The notes beneath the pieces were generated by a model. That model ran no database searches and was not told where the DNA came from. It saw only the letters and a list, made by a program, of their open reading frames with translations. A stretch of 64,000 bases of DNA from Sva-07 sp963716235 (GTDB lineage: Bacteria > Actinomycetota > Acidimicrobiia > Acidimicrobiales > Ilumatobacteraceae). Both the position numbers and the translations under genes were made by a program. Below are positions 25,633 to 36,583 of this stretch, piece after piece. How positions within the stretch are numbered: position 1 is the stretch's first letter; each line of letters opens with the position of its first letter. The DNA lies in contig CAVQTE010000015.1 of NCBI GenBank assembly GCA_963716235.1, forward strand, positions 1 to 64,000, read 5' to 3'.

Positions 25633-26873
25633 CGCATCCCGTCGCCATCGTCGGTGCGGGCCTGGCCGGATTGTCATGCGCCGTGGCGTTGCACGAGGCA
25701 GGCGTGGCGGTGCAGGTGTTCGAGGCGGGTGACGGCGTCGGCGGTCGGGTCCGTAGCGATCACGTCGACGGGTTCACGCTCGACCGCGGCTTCCAGGTGG
25801 CGCTCACTGCCTACCCCGAGATGCATCGCCAACTCGACATGGCAGCACTCGACCTCAGGGCGTTCGATCCCGGAGCGTTGGTGTGGCGTAGCGGTCGTGG
25901 TGCCGTCGTCGGCGATCCGTTCCGACGGCCGTCGACCGCGTTGTCGACAGCGACAGCCCCGATCGGCTCGGTCCTCGACAAGGCCCGTATCGGTCTCCTG
26001 CGGCATCGGCTCCGCAGCGTCCATCCGGTTCGGCTGCTCCAGGGGCCCGACGGATCCACCCGTGACGCGCTCACCGATGCCGGGTTCTCCGACACGATCA
26101 TCGAACGGTTCTTCCGCCCACTGGTGGGCGGCATCCAGCTCGACCCTGAACTGGCCGACAGCCGACGCATGTTCGACATCATCTTCCGGATGCTCGCCGA
26201 CGGCGATTCCGCGGTGCCGGCGGCCGGGATGCAGGCGATCCCCGACCAGCTCGCCGCGAAACTGCCGGCGGGCACCATCCACCTCGGCGCACGAGTGACA
26301 TCGACGTCGGCGACCTCGGTCATCCTCGACGAGGGCGACGAGATCCGGGCCGCCGCTGTGGTCGTCGCCACCGAGGGCCCGACCGCTGCCCGGCTGCTCG
26401 GCCTGCGCGAGGTCGAGTCCAAGTCTGTCGGGGCGGTCTACTTCGCTGCTCGCGACGCGCCGATCGACTCGAAACTCGTGGTGCTCGACGGCACCGGACG
26501 CGGGCCCGTGCTGAACGTGGCGGTGATGAGCAACGTGGCGCCCACCTACGCGCCTGATGGCCGCCATCTCGTCGTCGCGGCGCTTCCCGGCCACGTCGGC
26601 AACGACATCGAACACGATGCCCGAGCACAACTCCGCGGCTGGTGGGGTCCCGCCGTCGACAGCTGGGAGCATGTGCGTAGCTATCGGATCGAGCACGGCC
26701 AGCCGCGCCAGCGAGCGCCGTTCCATCCGAAGCGGCCCGTGCGACTCGACGACGGCCGATTCGTGTGCGGCGATCACCGTGACACGGCATCGATCCAAGG
26801 GGCGATGTTCTCGGGACGTCGCTGCGGTCTGGCAGTTGCGTCCGCAATCGGTCACACTGGTGACCATGGCTGA
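25629..26873 (+). CDS. FAD-dependent oxidoreductase (amine oxidase / phytoene desaturase-like)
   Basis: 414 residues. N-terminal dinucleotide-binding motif VAIVGAGLAGLSCAVALHEAG followed by FEAGDGVGGRVRS, as in carotenoid desaturases, protoporphyrinogen oxidases and amine oxidases. C-terminal FAD segment GRFVCGDHRDTASIQGAMFSG is the usual closing motif. GTG start overlaps the epimerase stop by 4 bases, and the stop overlaps the SRPBCC start by 8. Substrate unknown; no carotenoid genes are nearby. Confidence 0.88.
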   Translation: MTHPVAIVGAGLAGLSCAVALHEAGVAVQVFEAGDGVGGRVRSDHVDGFTLDRGFQVALTAYPEMHRQLDMAALDLRAFDPGALVWRSGRGAVVGDPFRRPSTALSTATAPIGSVLDKARIGLLRHRLRSVHPVRLLQGPDGSTRDALTDAGFSDTIIERFFRPLVGGIQLDPELADSRRMFDIIFRMLADGDSAVPAAGMQAIPDQLAAKLPAGTIHLGARVTSTSATSVILDEGDEIRAAAVVVATEGPTAARLLGLREVESKSVGAVYFAARDAPIDSKLVVLDGTGRGPVLNVAVMSNVAPTYAPDGRHLVVAALPGHVGNDIEHDARAQLRGWWGPAVDSWEHVRSYRIEHGQPRQRAPFHPKRPVRLDDGRFVCGDHRDTASIQGAMFSGRRCGLAVASAIGHTGDHG

Positions 26874-27339
26874 CGACAACGACGAACCCACGACGGCCCC
26901 GAGCGACGAGCGGGTCGAGCGGGGAATCCGGTTCGTCGCCGCCGATCCGCAGGCGATCTTCGACCTGCTCGCAGACCCGACGCAGCATGCATTGATCGAC
27001 GGGTCCGGCACGGTCAAGGCAGCCACGGGCGACAACCCCGAGCGTCTCTCGCTCGGTGCGAAGTTCTCCATGTCGATGAAGAAGGGCGTGGGGTACAAGA
27101 TCACCAACGAGGTCGTCGAGTTCGATGAGCCCACCGTGATTGCGTGGCGACACATGGGACGCCACGTCTGGCGCTACCGGCTACGTCCCGTCGACGGCGG
27201 CACCGAGGTGACCGAGGAGTTCGACTGGGGTGTGGCACGGGTCCCATCGGCACTGAAACTGACCGGCATCACCAAGAAGAACGCACAGGCGATCGAGGCC
27301 ACGCTCGACCGCCTCGCCGCTCACTTCGACGCCGAGTGA
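26866..27339 (+). CDS. SRPBCC (polyketide cyclase/START-like) family protein
   Basis: 157 residues from ATG 26866. Helix-grip fold features: IRFVAADPQAIFDLLADPTQH, FSMSMKKGVGYKITNEVVEFDEPTVIAWRHMG, GGTEVTEEFDW and a C-terminal helix AIEATLDRLAAHFDAE. Such proteins bind hydrophobic ligands. Overlaps the FAD oxidoreductase gene, suggesting they handle related small molecules. Confidence 0.82.
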   Translation: MADDNDEPTTAPSDERVERGIRFVAADPQAIFDLLADPTQHALIDGSGTVKAATGDNPERLSLGAKFSMSMKKGVGYKITNEVVEFDEPTVIAWRHMGRHVWRYRLRPVDGGTEVTEEFDWGVARVPSALKLTGITKKNAQAIEATLDRLAAHFDAE

Positions 27340-27359
27340 TCGCCAGGACCTTTGTCCCT

Positions 27360-27372
27360 CACAACAATTGTG
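27360..27372. promoter_or_regulatory. candidate MarR operator
   Basis: CACAACAATTGTG, a 13-bp perfect palindrome with a 3-bp centre, lies 22 bp upstream of the marR-like start at 27394. MarR regulators commonly bind such AT-centred dyads in their own promoters, so autoregulation of the marR-argJ pair is likely. Confidence 0.5.
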
Positions 27373-27393
27373 GGGTGTGGGTAGCCTGAGGTC

Positions 27394-27843
27394 ATGGGAA
27401 CGACATGGCTGACCCCCGCCGAGATGGCGGCGTGGCGCACCTACATCGAGACCTACGGTGACCTCGTCGCCGCGATCGAACGTGACCTCGCAGAACAACG
27501 GCTGACATTGGGCGACTACCAGGTCCTCGTGTACCTGTCGGAGGCCGATGACCGGTCGATGCGCATGTGCGATCTGGCCGATCGACTGCAGTTGTCACCG
27601 AGTGGCCTGACCCGACGCCTCGACGGCCTCGTGTCGACGGGCTACGTGGTGCGCGAGGCGTCGACGCACGACCGGCGGGTGATGATGGCGCAACTCACCG
27701 ACGCCGGGTTCGACGCACTCCGCCGAGCTGCCCCCGGCCACGTCGACAGTGTGCGCCGCCACATCTTCGACCACCTCGACGACAGCCAGGTCGAGGCGAT
27801 GGCATCGATCTTCACCGCCATCGGCAAGGGGCTGTCGGAGTGA
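27394..27843 (+). CDS. MarR-family transcriptional regulator
   Basis: 149 residues. Helical dimerisation N-terminus (EMAAWRTYIETYGDLVAAIERDL), then a winged helix: LTLGDYQVLVYLSEA, MCDLADRLQLSPSGLTRRLDGLVSTGYVVREASTHDRRVMMAQLT, which holds the DxRxxxxxLT wing of MarR proteins. Stop overlaps the GTG of the ArgJ-like gene by 4 bases. A palindrome precedes the gene. Confidence 0.92.
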   Translation: MGTTWLTPAEMAAWRTYIETYGDLVAAIERDLAEQRLTLGDYQVLVYLSEADDRSMRMCDLADRLQLSPSGLTRRLDGLVSTGYVVREASTHDRRVMMAQLTDAGFDALRRAAPGHVDSVRRHIFDHLDDSQVEAMASIFTAIGKGLSE

Positions 27844-28997
27844 CCACGCTCCCTCTGGGTTTCCGCAGCCACGTCGCCAACATCGGCGTCAAGGACGACA
27901 CCGACGACTTCGTCGTCATCGCCGCCGGAGCTGCCGTCCCCGTGGCTGCGGTGTTCACGAGGAGTCGGTTCGCCGGGCCGAGCGTCATCCTGAGCCGCTC
28001 CAACGTGGCCGACGGAACTGCACGGGCGGTGGTGGTGATCTCGAAGAACGCGAACGTGGCCACCGGCCAGCAGGGCCACGACGACGCGATCGAGGTCGCC
28101 CGATCGGTCGCGGCCCGCCTCGGATGCGAACCGACCGATGTCGTCGTCACCTCGACTGGGGTCATCGGTCGCCGCTACCCGATCGACCGGATCCGCGCCG
28201 GGATCGGGGGGCTGCCGAGCGAGCTGACGTCGGATGATGCCGATCGCCCGGCCCGCGGGATGATGACCACCGACACCGTGCCCAAGCTCTCCGAGGCAAT
28301 CGTCGCAGGGAGCACCGCTCGCGTCGTCGGGATGGCGAAGGGCGTCGGGATGATCGAGCCGGACATGGCCACGCACATCTCGCTGCTGTTCACCGACGCC
28401 GAGCTGACGTCGGCCGACCTCGACGCGGCGTTCCGGCGCGTGGTCGACCGGACGTTCAACTGCGTGAGCGTCGACACCGATACGTCCACGAGTGACTCGT
28501 CGGTGATCATGGCGTCGGGCGCTGCCGGACCCGTCGAGTTCCACGCGTTCGAGGCGGCCCTGTACGAGGTGGCGCTCGATCTGACCAAGCAGATCGCCCG
28601 CGACGGCGAGGGCGCCCATTCGCTGATCGAGGTGCACGTCGATTCGGCCCGCGATGGCGCCCAGGCCAAGCGAGTGGCCAAGGCGATCGTCAACTCACCG
28701 CTGGTGAAGACCGCGGTGCACGGCGGCGATCCGAACTGGGGCCGGGTCGCGATGGCGATCGGCAAGTGCAGTGACGACACCGACATCGACCAGGACGTCG
28801 TCGTGATCCGTTTCGGTGACACCGAGGTGTACCCGCGCCTGCTCGACGACGGCGCGCTGGCCGCCCTGTCGAGCTACATCCGCAGCTCCGACGTGCGTAT
28901 CCATGTCTCACTCGGCACCGGCGAGGCCACCGCAACCGTGTGGGGCTGCGACCTCAGCGACGACTACGTCCGATTCAACGCCGACTACACGACCTGA
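27840..28997 (+). CDS. argJ: ArgJ-family ornithine acetyltransferase / N-acetylglutamate synthase-like protein
   Basis: 385 residues from GTG 27840, overlapping marR. The self-cleavage motif KGVGMIEPDMAT is intact, with Thr178 as the new N-terminal nucleophile of the beta chain; also NANVATGQQG, VVTSTGVIGRRYP, NCVSVDTDTSTSDS, SPLVKTAVHGGDPNWGR and C-terminal FNADYTT. Known: ArgJ moves the acetyl group from N-acetylornithine to glutamate. Odd: it stands apart from any arginine gene and is coupled to a MarR regulator, and the N-terminus is short and divergent. It may be a paralogue with another acyl substrate rather than the pathway enzyme. Confidence 0.82.
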   Translation: MTTLPLGFRSHVANIGVKDDTDDFVVIAAGAAVPVAAVFTRSRFAGPSVILSRSNVADGTARAVVVISKNANVATGQQGHDDAIEVARSVAARLGCEPTDVVVTSTGVIGRRYPIDRIRAGIGGLPSELTSDDADRPARGMMTTDTVPKLSEAIVAGSTARVVGMAKGVGMIEPDMATHISLLFTDAELTSADLDAAFRRVVDRTFNCVSVDTDTSTSDSSVIMASGAAGPVEFHAFEAALYEVALDLTKQIARDGEGAHSLIEVHVDSARDGAQAKRVAKAIVNSPLVKTAVHGGDPNWGRVAMAIGKCSDDTDIDQDVVVIRFGDTEVYPRLLDDGALAALSSYIRSSDVRIHVSLGTGEATATVWGCDLSDDYVRFNADYTT

Positions 28998-29109
28998 ACG
29001 CCGCACACGGACCGCCAGGCTGCCCACTCGGGTTCGAGTGGCGGTGGGTGGTTGAGTGGCGAGGCGAATCCCAGCAGAACTGTCGAACGCAGCAATCGGC
29101 CGCCCAACG

Positions 29110-29886
29110 TCACTTCGGGGGCATGCGGATACCGCCGTCGACTCGGATGGTCTCGGCGTTCATGTAGCTGTTGGTGATGCACTCGATCACCATCGAGGCG
29201 AGCTGCTCCGGATCGCCGAGGCGCTTGGGGAAGAGCACACCCTTCTGCAGGTTCTCCTTGAACGCCTCGCTGCCTTCGCCCTCGCCATAGATCGGGGTGT
29301 CGATCAGGCCGGGTGCGACGGTGTTGACGCGGATGCCGACAGCCGACAGGTCGCGGGCAACCGGGAGGGTCATGCCGACGACGCCACCCTTCGACGCGGA
29401 GTAGCTGGCCTGGCCGATCTGGCCGTCGAACGCAGCCACCGAGGCGATGTTGACGATGGCACCACGCTCGCCGTACTCGAGCGGCTCGGTCGTGCTCATG
29501 GCAGTGGCGGCGACTCGGATGCAGTCGAACGTGCCGATCAGGTTGATGGCGACGACCTTCTTGAACGCATCGAGGTTGGCGGCCGACTCGAGTGTGCCGT
29601 CCTTGCCGACCGTGCGCTGCGCCCAGCCGATGCCGGCCGAGTTGACGAGCACGCGAACCGGGCCCATCGACTTCGCCATCTCGACGGCGTTGACGATGTC
29701 ATCGGTGTTGGTGACGTCGACCTTGCAGAAGGCTCCACCGATCTCGTTGGCGAGTTCGTTGCCCTTGTCCTCCTGCAGGTCGGCGATGACCACCTTGGCC
29801 CCGAGGGCGGCCAGCATGCGTGCTGACGCAGCTCCGATTCCCGAGGCTCCACCTGTGACGATTGCGCTTGCACCAGAAATGTCCAT
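29110..29886 (-). CDS. short-chain dehydrogenase (3-hydroxyacyl-CoA dehydrogenase type 2-like)
   Basis: 258 residues from ATG 29884-29886. Cofactor motif VTGGASGIGAASAR, ADLQEDKGN, LVNSAGIGWAQRT and active-site Y-x-x-x-K in YSASKGGVVGMTLPVARDL; C-terminal NTVAPGLIDTPIYGEG. Closest in style to NAD-dependent SDRs of fatty-acid and isoleucine catabolism (HSD17B10-like). Monocistronic on the minus strand between the ArgJ gene and the SpoIID-like gene. Confidence 0.88.
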   Translation of the reverse strand: MDISGASAIVTGGASGIGAASARMLAALGAKVVIADLQEDKGNELANEIGGAFCKVDVTNTDDIVNAVEMAKSMGPVRVLVNSAGIGWAQRTVGKDGTLESAANLDAFKKVVAINLIGTFDCIRVAATAMSTTEPLEYGERGAIVNIASVAAFDGQIGQASYSASKGGVVGMTLPVARDLSAVGIRVNTVAPGLIDTPIYGEGEGSEAFKENLQKGVLFPKRLGDPEQLASMVIECITNSYMNAETIRVDGGIRMPPK

Positions 29887-29947
29887 GGCGCGCAAACCTA
29901 TTCGCCCGATGGCCCGATCGAGCAATCCGGCAGGTCGGTTCGTCGCG

Positions 29948-32440
29948 TCAGCCGACGGCGGCCGGCCCGATGGCATTTCGGGTGTCGACGAGGCGCTTGG
30001 GCACGTTGCCCTCGAACGATGCTGCCGCACCGCCGGTGAACCATCCTGCGACGTCGACGATCAGGTGGGCGTTGGCGCTCGTGTACACGCAGACCGATCC
30101 GTCGGCGCCGATCGGCGCGATCACGCCGTTGGCGACCGTGGAGCCCGGGCCGAAGTTGACGTTGGAGGCCTCCGGACGGGTGGTTCCACACGGCCAGACC
30201 GTGGCGTAGCCGCCGGCCTGCGTCTGCGTCATCGTGATGTTCAGCGCAACGGCTGACGCGTCGGCAGGCACCTGCTGAGCTGCACCGTTCACCGTCAAGG
30301 TGACGCCACGAACGGGAACGGAACGAGGCGTGGACGGTGTGACCACGCCCGTCGGACCGCCGATGGCGTTGCGCGTGTCGACGAGTCGCTGCGGCACGGC
30401 ACCGACGTACGGGGCGAGCCCACCGACGGGCACGAACCATCCGAGCACGTCGACGAGAACGTCCGACTCCTGATCCGAGAAGATGCAGATCGATCCCTCA
30501 CCGACCGACGCGACGACACCGTTCGCCACGACCGACCCGGCCGTGAAGTTGACGTTCGACGCTTCGGGTCGGGGGGAACCGCACGGCCACACGGTGAAGT
30601 ATCCGGCCCGCGACGGTGTGACGGCGGTGATGTTGATCGCAACGGCCGTCGCGTTCGCCGGGATCGTGTCGGGCGCTCCGTTGGCACGCTGCATGGACGC
30701 TCCGACCATCGGAAGGGTGATCGTGCCGCCGGAACGTAGGCGGGCCTTCGGTGCTCCGATGGCGTTGCGCGTGTCGAGCAGTCGTCTCGGCGTCGCCCCG
30801 ACGACCGAACCCGAACCGTCGAACCAACCGGCGATGTCGACCAGGAGATGGCTCGACACGTTGGTGAAGATGCACACCTTGCCGTTGGCGCCCACCGGGG
30901 CGATCACGCCATTGGCGACCACGGCACCCGCCGCGAAGTTCAGGTTCGAAGCCTCCGGTCGGGGGGCGTCGCACGGCCAGACGGTCATGTATCCACCGGC
31001 AGAGGGGGTCACTGCAGTGACGTTCAGCGCAACCGCCGCGACACCGGACGGGATGACGTCGACGGAGCCATCGGGCGCCGTCACGCTCTCGCCGACAACC
31101 TGCAGTTCGATGCGCTGATTGACGCCCATCGGGCGGCCGGCACTCGACTCTGTTCGTAGCGTGAAGCCGGGCGACGGCAGTCCGTTGTCGCCGCGGAACG
31201 TCCACGCCGGGACCCGCTTGGTCCCGGCGGTACCGGTGAGAATGACATCGTTGTACCAGATGCCGTCGTAGACCTGGTTCTGCGGGTCGGCCGCCTCGAC
31301 CATGGTCGCGGAGGTCAGCGTGCCGAGGCCGTACTTCGCGGCGATGGTGGCGGCATCGAGCACACGGGTCCAACGATGGAGCTTGTTGCTCGGCGTGGCG
31401 TCGGCCGGGTCCTCGACGACCGGGAAGCTGCCGCCGGCGGTGCGGGGGCCGTTGGACGAGGAGAACTCGGTGGAGACCGGAGTCCCGCTCTGCGATGTCC
31501 GCCGCACCTCACCGGGCGTCGCGGCGACGGCGGCGTTCGTGAACGGGTCCTCCAACACGGTCACGTCGGGCGATGCCCCGTTGGCTCGTTTCGCGGCGCC
31601 GCCGTAGACCTGACACGACGTCGAGTCGCATGTGGATGCGTAGCGAGTCGAACCACCGGCGGTCTCGACGAAGTAGTTCCGGGCTTGCGAGAGACCGTAG
31701 GAGCGGGCGGCAACGGATTGGGCCTTCAGCGCTTCCATCCCGTTCGGGGCGGCACCCCAACTGGCGGGGACTTCGCGCGGGACGACCCCGCGCACGTACT
31801 GCTCCACGAGCACGCTGTTGACCGCCCGGTTGCCGGCGTAGGTGTCCCAGAACTCGATCGTGCCGCGATAGTGGACGACCGAACCGTCGGGACGACACAC
31901 TCCCAGCACGTTCGCCGCCGGGGTGTTGACGTCGTCGCCGCCCACCGTCGTGAATTCGACCACCGGCGTCGGATTGGGGAGAACAATCGGTGCAAACGCT
32001 GCCGTGTCGGTGTTGCAGTCCGTCGCTGCGGCAGATCCCCAGAGTTGGAAGTTGTTCACCGAAACCCTGAGGGCATAGACCGAACCCCAGACGCCGGGCA
32101 CGCCGGTGATGCTCATGGCGCCACTCGTCGAAATCACCTTGAGATCCGCGACGTTGTCGAGTGCGAGGAGGCGGACGTCGATGCGTTGCGTGGACGGGAC
32201 GGGATCACCCGGGATCGTGCCGCCGTAGTAGGCGCCGAGGATCTGGTCGTACATCTGCCCCGAAATGGCCCTCCCAAAGGCACCGTACTGGCTCAACCCA
32301 CGGCCATGACCGTTGCCGGTGCCGTCGACGATCACCGACACGATCGGGGTCTGGGCGGAAGCACGTGGCGCCGTGAGGGGCGCGACGATGACGGCAGCGG
32401 CGCCGAGCACCGCGGTCAGGGCGAGAGCAGCTCGACGCAT
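29948..32440 (-). CDS. secreted SpoIID/LytB-like protein with C-terminal RLxDTR...DVxGWF modules
   Basis: 830 residues from ATG 32438-32440. Signal peptide RRAALALTAVLGAAAVIVAPL with likely cleavage after ASA. Residues about 35-400 contain a SpoIID-type domain: GHGRGLSQYGAFGRA, VLVEQYVRGVVPREVPASWG and MEALKAQSVAARSYGLSQ, associated with peptidoglycan-modifying lytic transglycosylases. After residue 450 come three tandem modules of about 120 residues, each with V-A-L-N-I-T, P-x-A-S-N-x-N-F, A-N-G-V and ending LVDxxGWF, preceded by RLxDTRNAIG. The last module is cut after RLVDTRNAIGPAAVG. A cell-envelope role is inferred. Confidence 0.82.
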   Translation of the reverse strand: MRRAALALTAVLGAAAVIVAPLTAPRASAQTPIVSVIVDGTGNGHGRGLSQYGAFGRAISGQMYDQILGAYYGGTIPGDPVPSTQRIDVRLLALDNVADLKVISTSGAMSITGVPGVWGSVYALRVSVNNFQLWGSAAATDCNTDTAAFAPIVLPNPTPVVEFTTVGGDDVNTPAANVLGVCRPDGSVVHYRGTIEFWDTYAGNRAVNSVLVEQYVRGVVPREVPASWGAAPNGMEALKAQSVAARSYGLSQARNYFVETAGGSTRYASTCDSTSCQVYGGAAKRANGASPDVTVLEDPFTNAAVAATPGEVRRTSQSGTPVSTEFSSSNGPRTAGGSFPVVEDPADATPSNKLHRWTRVLDAATIAAKYGLGTLTSATMVEAADPQNQVYDGIWYNDVILTGTAGTKRVPAWTFRGDNGLPSPGFTLRTESSAGRPMGVNQRIELQVVGESVTAPDGSVDVIPSGVAAVALNVTAVTPSAGGYMTVWPCDAPRPEASNLNFAAGAVVANGVIAPVGANGKVCIFTNVSSHLLVDIAGWFDGSGSVVGATPRRLLDTRNAIGAPKARLRSGGTITLPMVGASMQRANGAPDTIPANATAVAINITAVTPSRAGYFTVWPCGSPRPEASNVNFTAGSVVANGVVASVGEGSICIFSDQESDVLVDVLGWFVPVGGLAPYVGAVPQRLVDTRNAIGGPTGVVTPSTPRSVPVRGVTLTVNGAAQQVPADASAVALNITMTQTQAGGYATVWPCGTTRPEASNVNFGPGSTVANGVIAPIGADGSVCVYTSANAHLIVDVAGWFTGGAAASFEGNVPKRLVDTRNAIGPAAVG

Positions 32441-32566
32441 GTAACGCAACCGTAACGTTCGGCGCGTTCGATGGGCGGTCACCACGAACGTTTCTTCGTC
32501 ACCCCGACCGCCGACCTTGACGAATCCTTGCCCCGAACACGATGTGTCAGACGCATCGTGTTCGGA

Positions 32567-33022
32567 TCAGCTCCGAGCGGGCACAGCGGCCACGGCGAGG
32601 CGGTCGACGAGATCGTTCATCGGGTCGCCGCTGTGGCCCTTCACCCAACGGAACGACACATCGCCGGCCTGCACCAGCTCGATGAGGGGCTTCCACAGGT
32701 CGGCGTTGGCGACGGGCTCCTTCTTGGAGTTCCGCCACCCGTTGCGTTCCCACTTCACCCACCACCGGTCGTTGAAGCACTTCACGACATAGGTCGAATC
32801 GGACACGATCTGGATCGGTATCGGCCCGCCATGGTCGTTGGCGACCGACGCGTAGGTCTGCAGCGCATCCAGTACGGCATGGATCTCCATGCGCTGGTTG
32901 GTGGTCTGCGCCTCGCCGCCGGCGCCATGTGGCTGGCCGCTCGGCGCCACCGCCCATGCCCATCCACCCGGACCCGGATTCCCACTGCAGGCCCCATCGG
33001 TGTAGATCACGAGCGTTTCCAT
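32567..33022 (-). CDS. rnhA: ribonuclease HI
   Basis: 151 residues. Catalytic D-E-D-D: D10 in YTDGACSGNPGPGGW, E in QRMEIHAVLDAL, D in VSDSTYVVKC and D in the C-terminal NDLVDRLA. Removes RNA from RNA-DNA hybrids. Length and motifs match single-domain RNase HI. Start ATG 33020-33022. The perfect hairpin at 33042-33098 lies just upstream, between it and aceE. Confidence 0.95.
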   Translation of the reverse strand: METLVIYTDGACSGNPGPGGWAWAVAPSGQPHGAGGEAQTTNQRMEIHAVLDALQTYASVANDHGGPIPIQIVSDSTYVVKCFNDRWWVKWERNGWRNSKKEPVANADLWKPLIELVQAGDVSFRWVKGHSGDPMNDLVDRLAVAAVPARS

Positions 33023-33041
33023 CGGCCGAGACCCTACCCAA

Positions 33042-33098
33042 CCCCGAAATGTGCGCCCAGATGTGCGCCGAGTGCACATCTGGGCGCACATTTCGGGG
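33042..33098. repeat. dispersed palindrome, copy 3 (25-bp perfect arms)
   Basis: Arms 33042-33066 and 33074-33098 are exact reverse complements around a 7-nt centre. They start CCCCGAAATGTGCGCCC and end GGGCGCACATTTCGGGG. Same family as 4152-4204 and 5447-5499 but unmutated. It lies between the divergent rnhA and aceE genes and has no T-run. Confidence 0.85.
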
Positions 33099-33142
33099 GC
33101 CGAGAGGAGCCCGGGGCTGGGTGGGGAAGGCGGTGCGTACCG

Positions 33143-35893
<2,751 letters not shown>

Positions 35894-35894
35894 C

Positions 35895-35925
35895 GTAACG
35901 AATGGTGTCAGACACCAATCGTTAC
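35895..35925 (+). terminator. 31-bp hairpin with GGTGTCAGACACC core after aceE
   Basis: GTAACGAATGGTGTC-A-GACACCAATCGTTAC, 15-bp arms with one mismatch, begins 2 bp after the aceE stop. The core is the same 13-mer palindrome found four times near 18.4-18.5 kb. Confidence 0.7.
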
Positions 35926-35953
35926 ATCGATCGCATGACACGATGGGTGCCGC

Positions 35954-36583
35954 GTGAACGCCTACTACGAGACCCGACTCGCTCCTGATCCGAACCGTGC
36001 CGAGGTGTGGCGGCACGTCGCTGCCTACCTCGCGCCGTGGGTCGATCCGAGTGGCGCGTTGCTCGATCTTGCCGCCGGCTACGCCGACGTCACACGATCA
36101 TCCATTGCTGCACGCAAGGTCGCCATCGACTCCAACCCGACGCTGCCCGAGCTGGTGGGTGGCGACATCGAGGCGATCGTCGGCGATGCGACCGACCTCT
36201 CGGCGTTCGCCGATGGCGAGTTCGCCACCGTCATCGCCAGCAACTTCGTCGAGCATCTCGACCACGATGCCGTCGACGCGCTGCTCGACGGTATCCACCG
36301 CGTGTTGGCGTCCGGCGGACACCTCATCCTGATCCAGCCCAACTTCCGCCTCGCTCCCCGCCGCTACTTCGACGACTACACGCACCGCACGATCTGGACC
36401 GACGCATCGCTCGGCGATCTGCTCGTTGCGCACGGCTACCGGCTCGCCCGGGTCGAGGCACGCTTCCTCCCACTCACGATGAAGTCCCGGCTGTCGTTCG
36501 GTCACCGTCTCGTGCCGCTGTATCTCCGGCTGCCCTACCGTCCGCTGGCGGGCCAGATGCTGGTCGTTGCCGAACGTCCGTGA
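35954..36583 (+). CDS. class I SAM-dependent methyltransferase
   Basis: 209 residues from GTG 35954. Motif I GALLDLAAGYADVTRSSI, a post-I acidic residue in KVAIDSNPTLPELV, then FATVIASNFVEHLDHDAVDALLDGIHRVLASGGHLILIQPN, the usual motif II-III run of type 11 methyltransferases. Its TGA overlaps the GTG of the following GT-C membrane glycosyltransferase, so the two are coupled, pointing to a glycolipid or polysaccharide substrate. Confidence 0.85.
   Translation: MNAYYETRLAPDPNRAEVWRHVAAYLAPWVDPSGALLDLAAGYADVTRSSIAARKVAIDSNPTLPELVGGDIEAIVGDATDLSAFADGEFATVIASNFVEHLDHDAVDALLDGIHRVLASGGHLILIQPNFRLAPRRYFDDYTHRTIWTDASLGDLLVAHGYRLARVEARFLPLTMKSRLSFGHRLVPLYLRLPYRPLAGQMLVVAERP

Noticed and set aside
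32471..33142. Longer AceE starting at 32471
   Set aside because: The added 224 residues lie antisense to rnhA and read through the hairpin; known AceE begins near MIFDG/MGN.
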